13,992 nucleotides of DNA from Clostridia bacterium. Lineage in GTDB: Bacteria > Bacillota > Clostridia > Oscillospirales > Acutalibacteraceae. This document shows positions 13,117-13,992 of the stretch, piece by piece. Under the pieces are notes generated by a model, which worked only from the letters and a program-made list of their open reading frames with translations, had not been told where the DNA came from and did no database searches. A program made the position numbers and the translations under genes. The stretch is from contig JAFNZJ010000085.1 of NCBI GenBank assembly GCA_017382915.1, positions 1 to 13,992 on the forward strand. The letters are read 5' to 3'. Numbering within the stretch: the stretch's first letter is position 1; each line of letters begins with the position of its first letter.

Positions 13117-13992
13117 ATGTCAAACAGATTGTTTCAGGGCGTAGTTCATCAAATGAAGGATGCAATAGACCGTACCATAGGCGTTATGGACGAAAACTAT
13201 ACTATTATTGCATGCAGTGAGCTGCTTCGCATCGGTGAAACACAAGAGTTTGAAACCTACCCAATGGTTAGCGGTAATGAGGCTTTTATAAGCGGACATT
13301 TTACATATAAACCCTTTGGCACACCTCAACACCCTGAGTATACTCTGTTTGTTGAGGGTAATGACCCCCAAGCCGCAAAGTATTGCGCCATTTTATCGGT
13401 TGCACTTTCAAACATTAAGCACTATTATGATGAAAAGTATGACCGTGGCAACTTTATTAAAAATGTTATTCTTGATAATATTTTACCCGGCGATATTTAC
13501 ATTAAATCACGCGAGCTTCATTTTAACAGCGAAGTTTCACGCGTAGTACTTCTTATTCGCGTTGTTACCCATAATGATGTTTCGGTTTATGATGTTATTC
13601 AAAACCTTTTCCCCGACAAAACCAAGGATTTTGTTATAAACATAAGTGAAACCGACATTGCCATTGTTAAAGAAATTAAGCCCGACATTGAAACCAAGCA
13701 TTTAGAAAAGCTTGCCCGTTCAATTGTTGATACCCTTTCGGGCGAATTTTACACCCACTCGGTTGTTGGTATAGGTAGCATTGTTGAAAACCTTAAAGAC
13801 CTTGCCCGCTCATTTAAAGAGGCACAAATGGCATTAGAGGTTGGCAAGGTGTTTGACACCGAAAAAACCATAGTAAGCTATGATAATTTAGGTATTGCAA
13901 GGCTTATTTACCAGCTTCCCACCACCCTTTGTGAAACATTTTTAAGGGAGGTATTTAAGCGCGGCTCAATTGAAAGCCTTGACCAAGAAACC
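13117..13992 (+). CDS. CdaR/PucR-type transcriptional regulator, C-terminus cut by window end
   Basis: 292 codons are open to the window edge with no stop. The N-terminal part (about 1-110) resembles a sugar-diacid-recognition or PAS-like sensor: DAIDRTIGVMDENYTIIA (15-32) is followed by SELLRIGE. A linker helix (NIKHYYDEKYDRGNFIKNVI) leads into the GGDEF-like domain of CdaR/PucR proteins (about 130-250, from LDNILPGD through LARSFKEAQMALEVGK). The DNA-binding PucR-type HTH at the C-terminus would lie outside the window, so the DNA-binding function is inferred from family architecture. Such regulators often control sugar-acid or carbohydrate genes. TAAGGAG lies 9 bases before the ATG, and a promoter is visible. 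Its target genes cannot be told from this window. Confidence 0.85.
   Translation, partial: MSNRLFQGVVHQMKDAIDRTIGVMDENYTIIACSELLRIGETQEFETYPMVSGNEAFISGHFTYKPFGTPQHPEYTLFVEGNDPQAAKYCAILSVALSNIKHYYDEKYDRGNFIKNVILDNILPGDIYIKSRELHFNSEVSRVVLLIRVVTHNDVSVYDVIQNLFPDKTKDFVINISETDIAIVKEIKPDIETKHLEKLARSIVDTLSGEFYTHSVVGIGSIVENLKDLARSFKEAQMALEVGKVFDTEKTIVSYDNLGIARLIYQLPTTLCETFLREVFKRGSIESLDQET

Noticed and set aside
1..13992. tRNA/rRNA genes, CRISPR arrays, insertion sequences and phage attachment sites
   Set aside because: No cloverleaf tRNA, rRNA segment, regularly spaced repeat-spacer array, transposase or inverted-repeat-bounded element was seen on either strand.

Overview
The window looks like chromosomal DNA from a low-to-mid GC Gram-positive anaerobe of the class Clostridia, probably a gut Ruminococcaceae/Oscillospirales-type bacterium. 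The support is indirect: a type I dockerin tail and a cohesin-like surface protein, 39-residue Cys repeats typical of clostridial surface proteins, a DUF2975/YozG-like/DUF4173-type module, a threonine T-box in front of thrS, clostridial variants of the SerRS and ThrRS motifs, and strong housekeeping promoters with 17-bp spacers throughout. The genus is not determinable from the sequence alone. No tRNA or rRNA gene, insertion sequence, CRISPR array or phage gene was seen.

Layout. (1) 1-1291: the 3' end of a secreted dockerin-bearing protein, followed 19 bases later by a membrane-anchored protein with a cohesin-like domain and four Cys repeats. (2) 1370-2236: a ZIP-type metal transporter with its own promoter, closed by a shared bidirectional terminator. 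(3) 2251-4592, minus strand: a promoter and three-gene operon encoding a DUF2975 membrane protein, a small XRE/YozG-like regulator and a large DUF4153/DUF4173-type membrane protein. (4) 4633-5750, minus strand: a lipoprotein ending in a string of zinc-ribbon-like Cys pairs. (5) 5831-7235, minus strand: serS with promoter and terminator. (6) 7248-10303, plus strand, divergent from serS: a 997-residue fusion of a 12-TM MFS transporter and a GH2 glycosidase. (7) 10307-12619: T-box leader and thrS. (8) 12629-12957, minus strand: a short HPr-like protein without the phosphorylatable histidine. (9) 13049-13992: the first 292 codons of a CdaR/PucR-type regulator that runs off the window.

How the genes fit together. 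Two themes stand out. One is carbohydrate use: a dockerin/cohesin surface pair, an uptake-plus-hydrolysis fusion, an HPr-like protein that keeps only the regulatory serine region, and a sugar-diacid-type regulator. The other is translation (serS, thrS). These are separate transcription units; each promoter and terminator can be seen, so operon links are limited to the dockerin/cohesin pair and the three-gene minus-strand module. The most unusual object is the MFS-GH2 fusion, whose catalytic acids and transporter signature are both intact and whose predicted topology places the hydrolase in the cytosol at the exit of the transporter.
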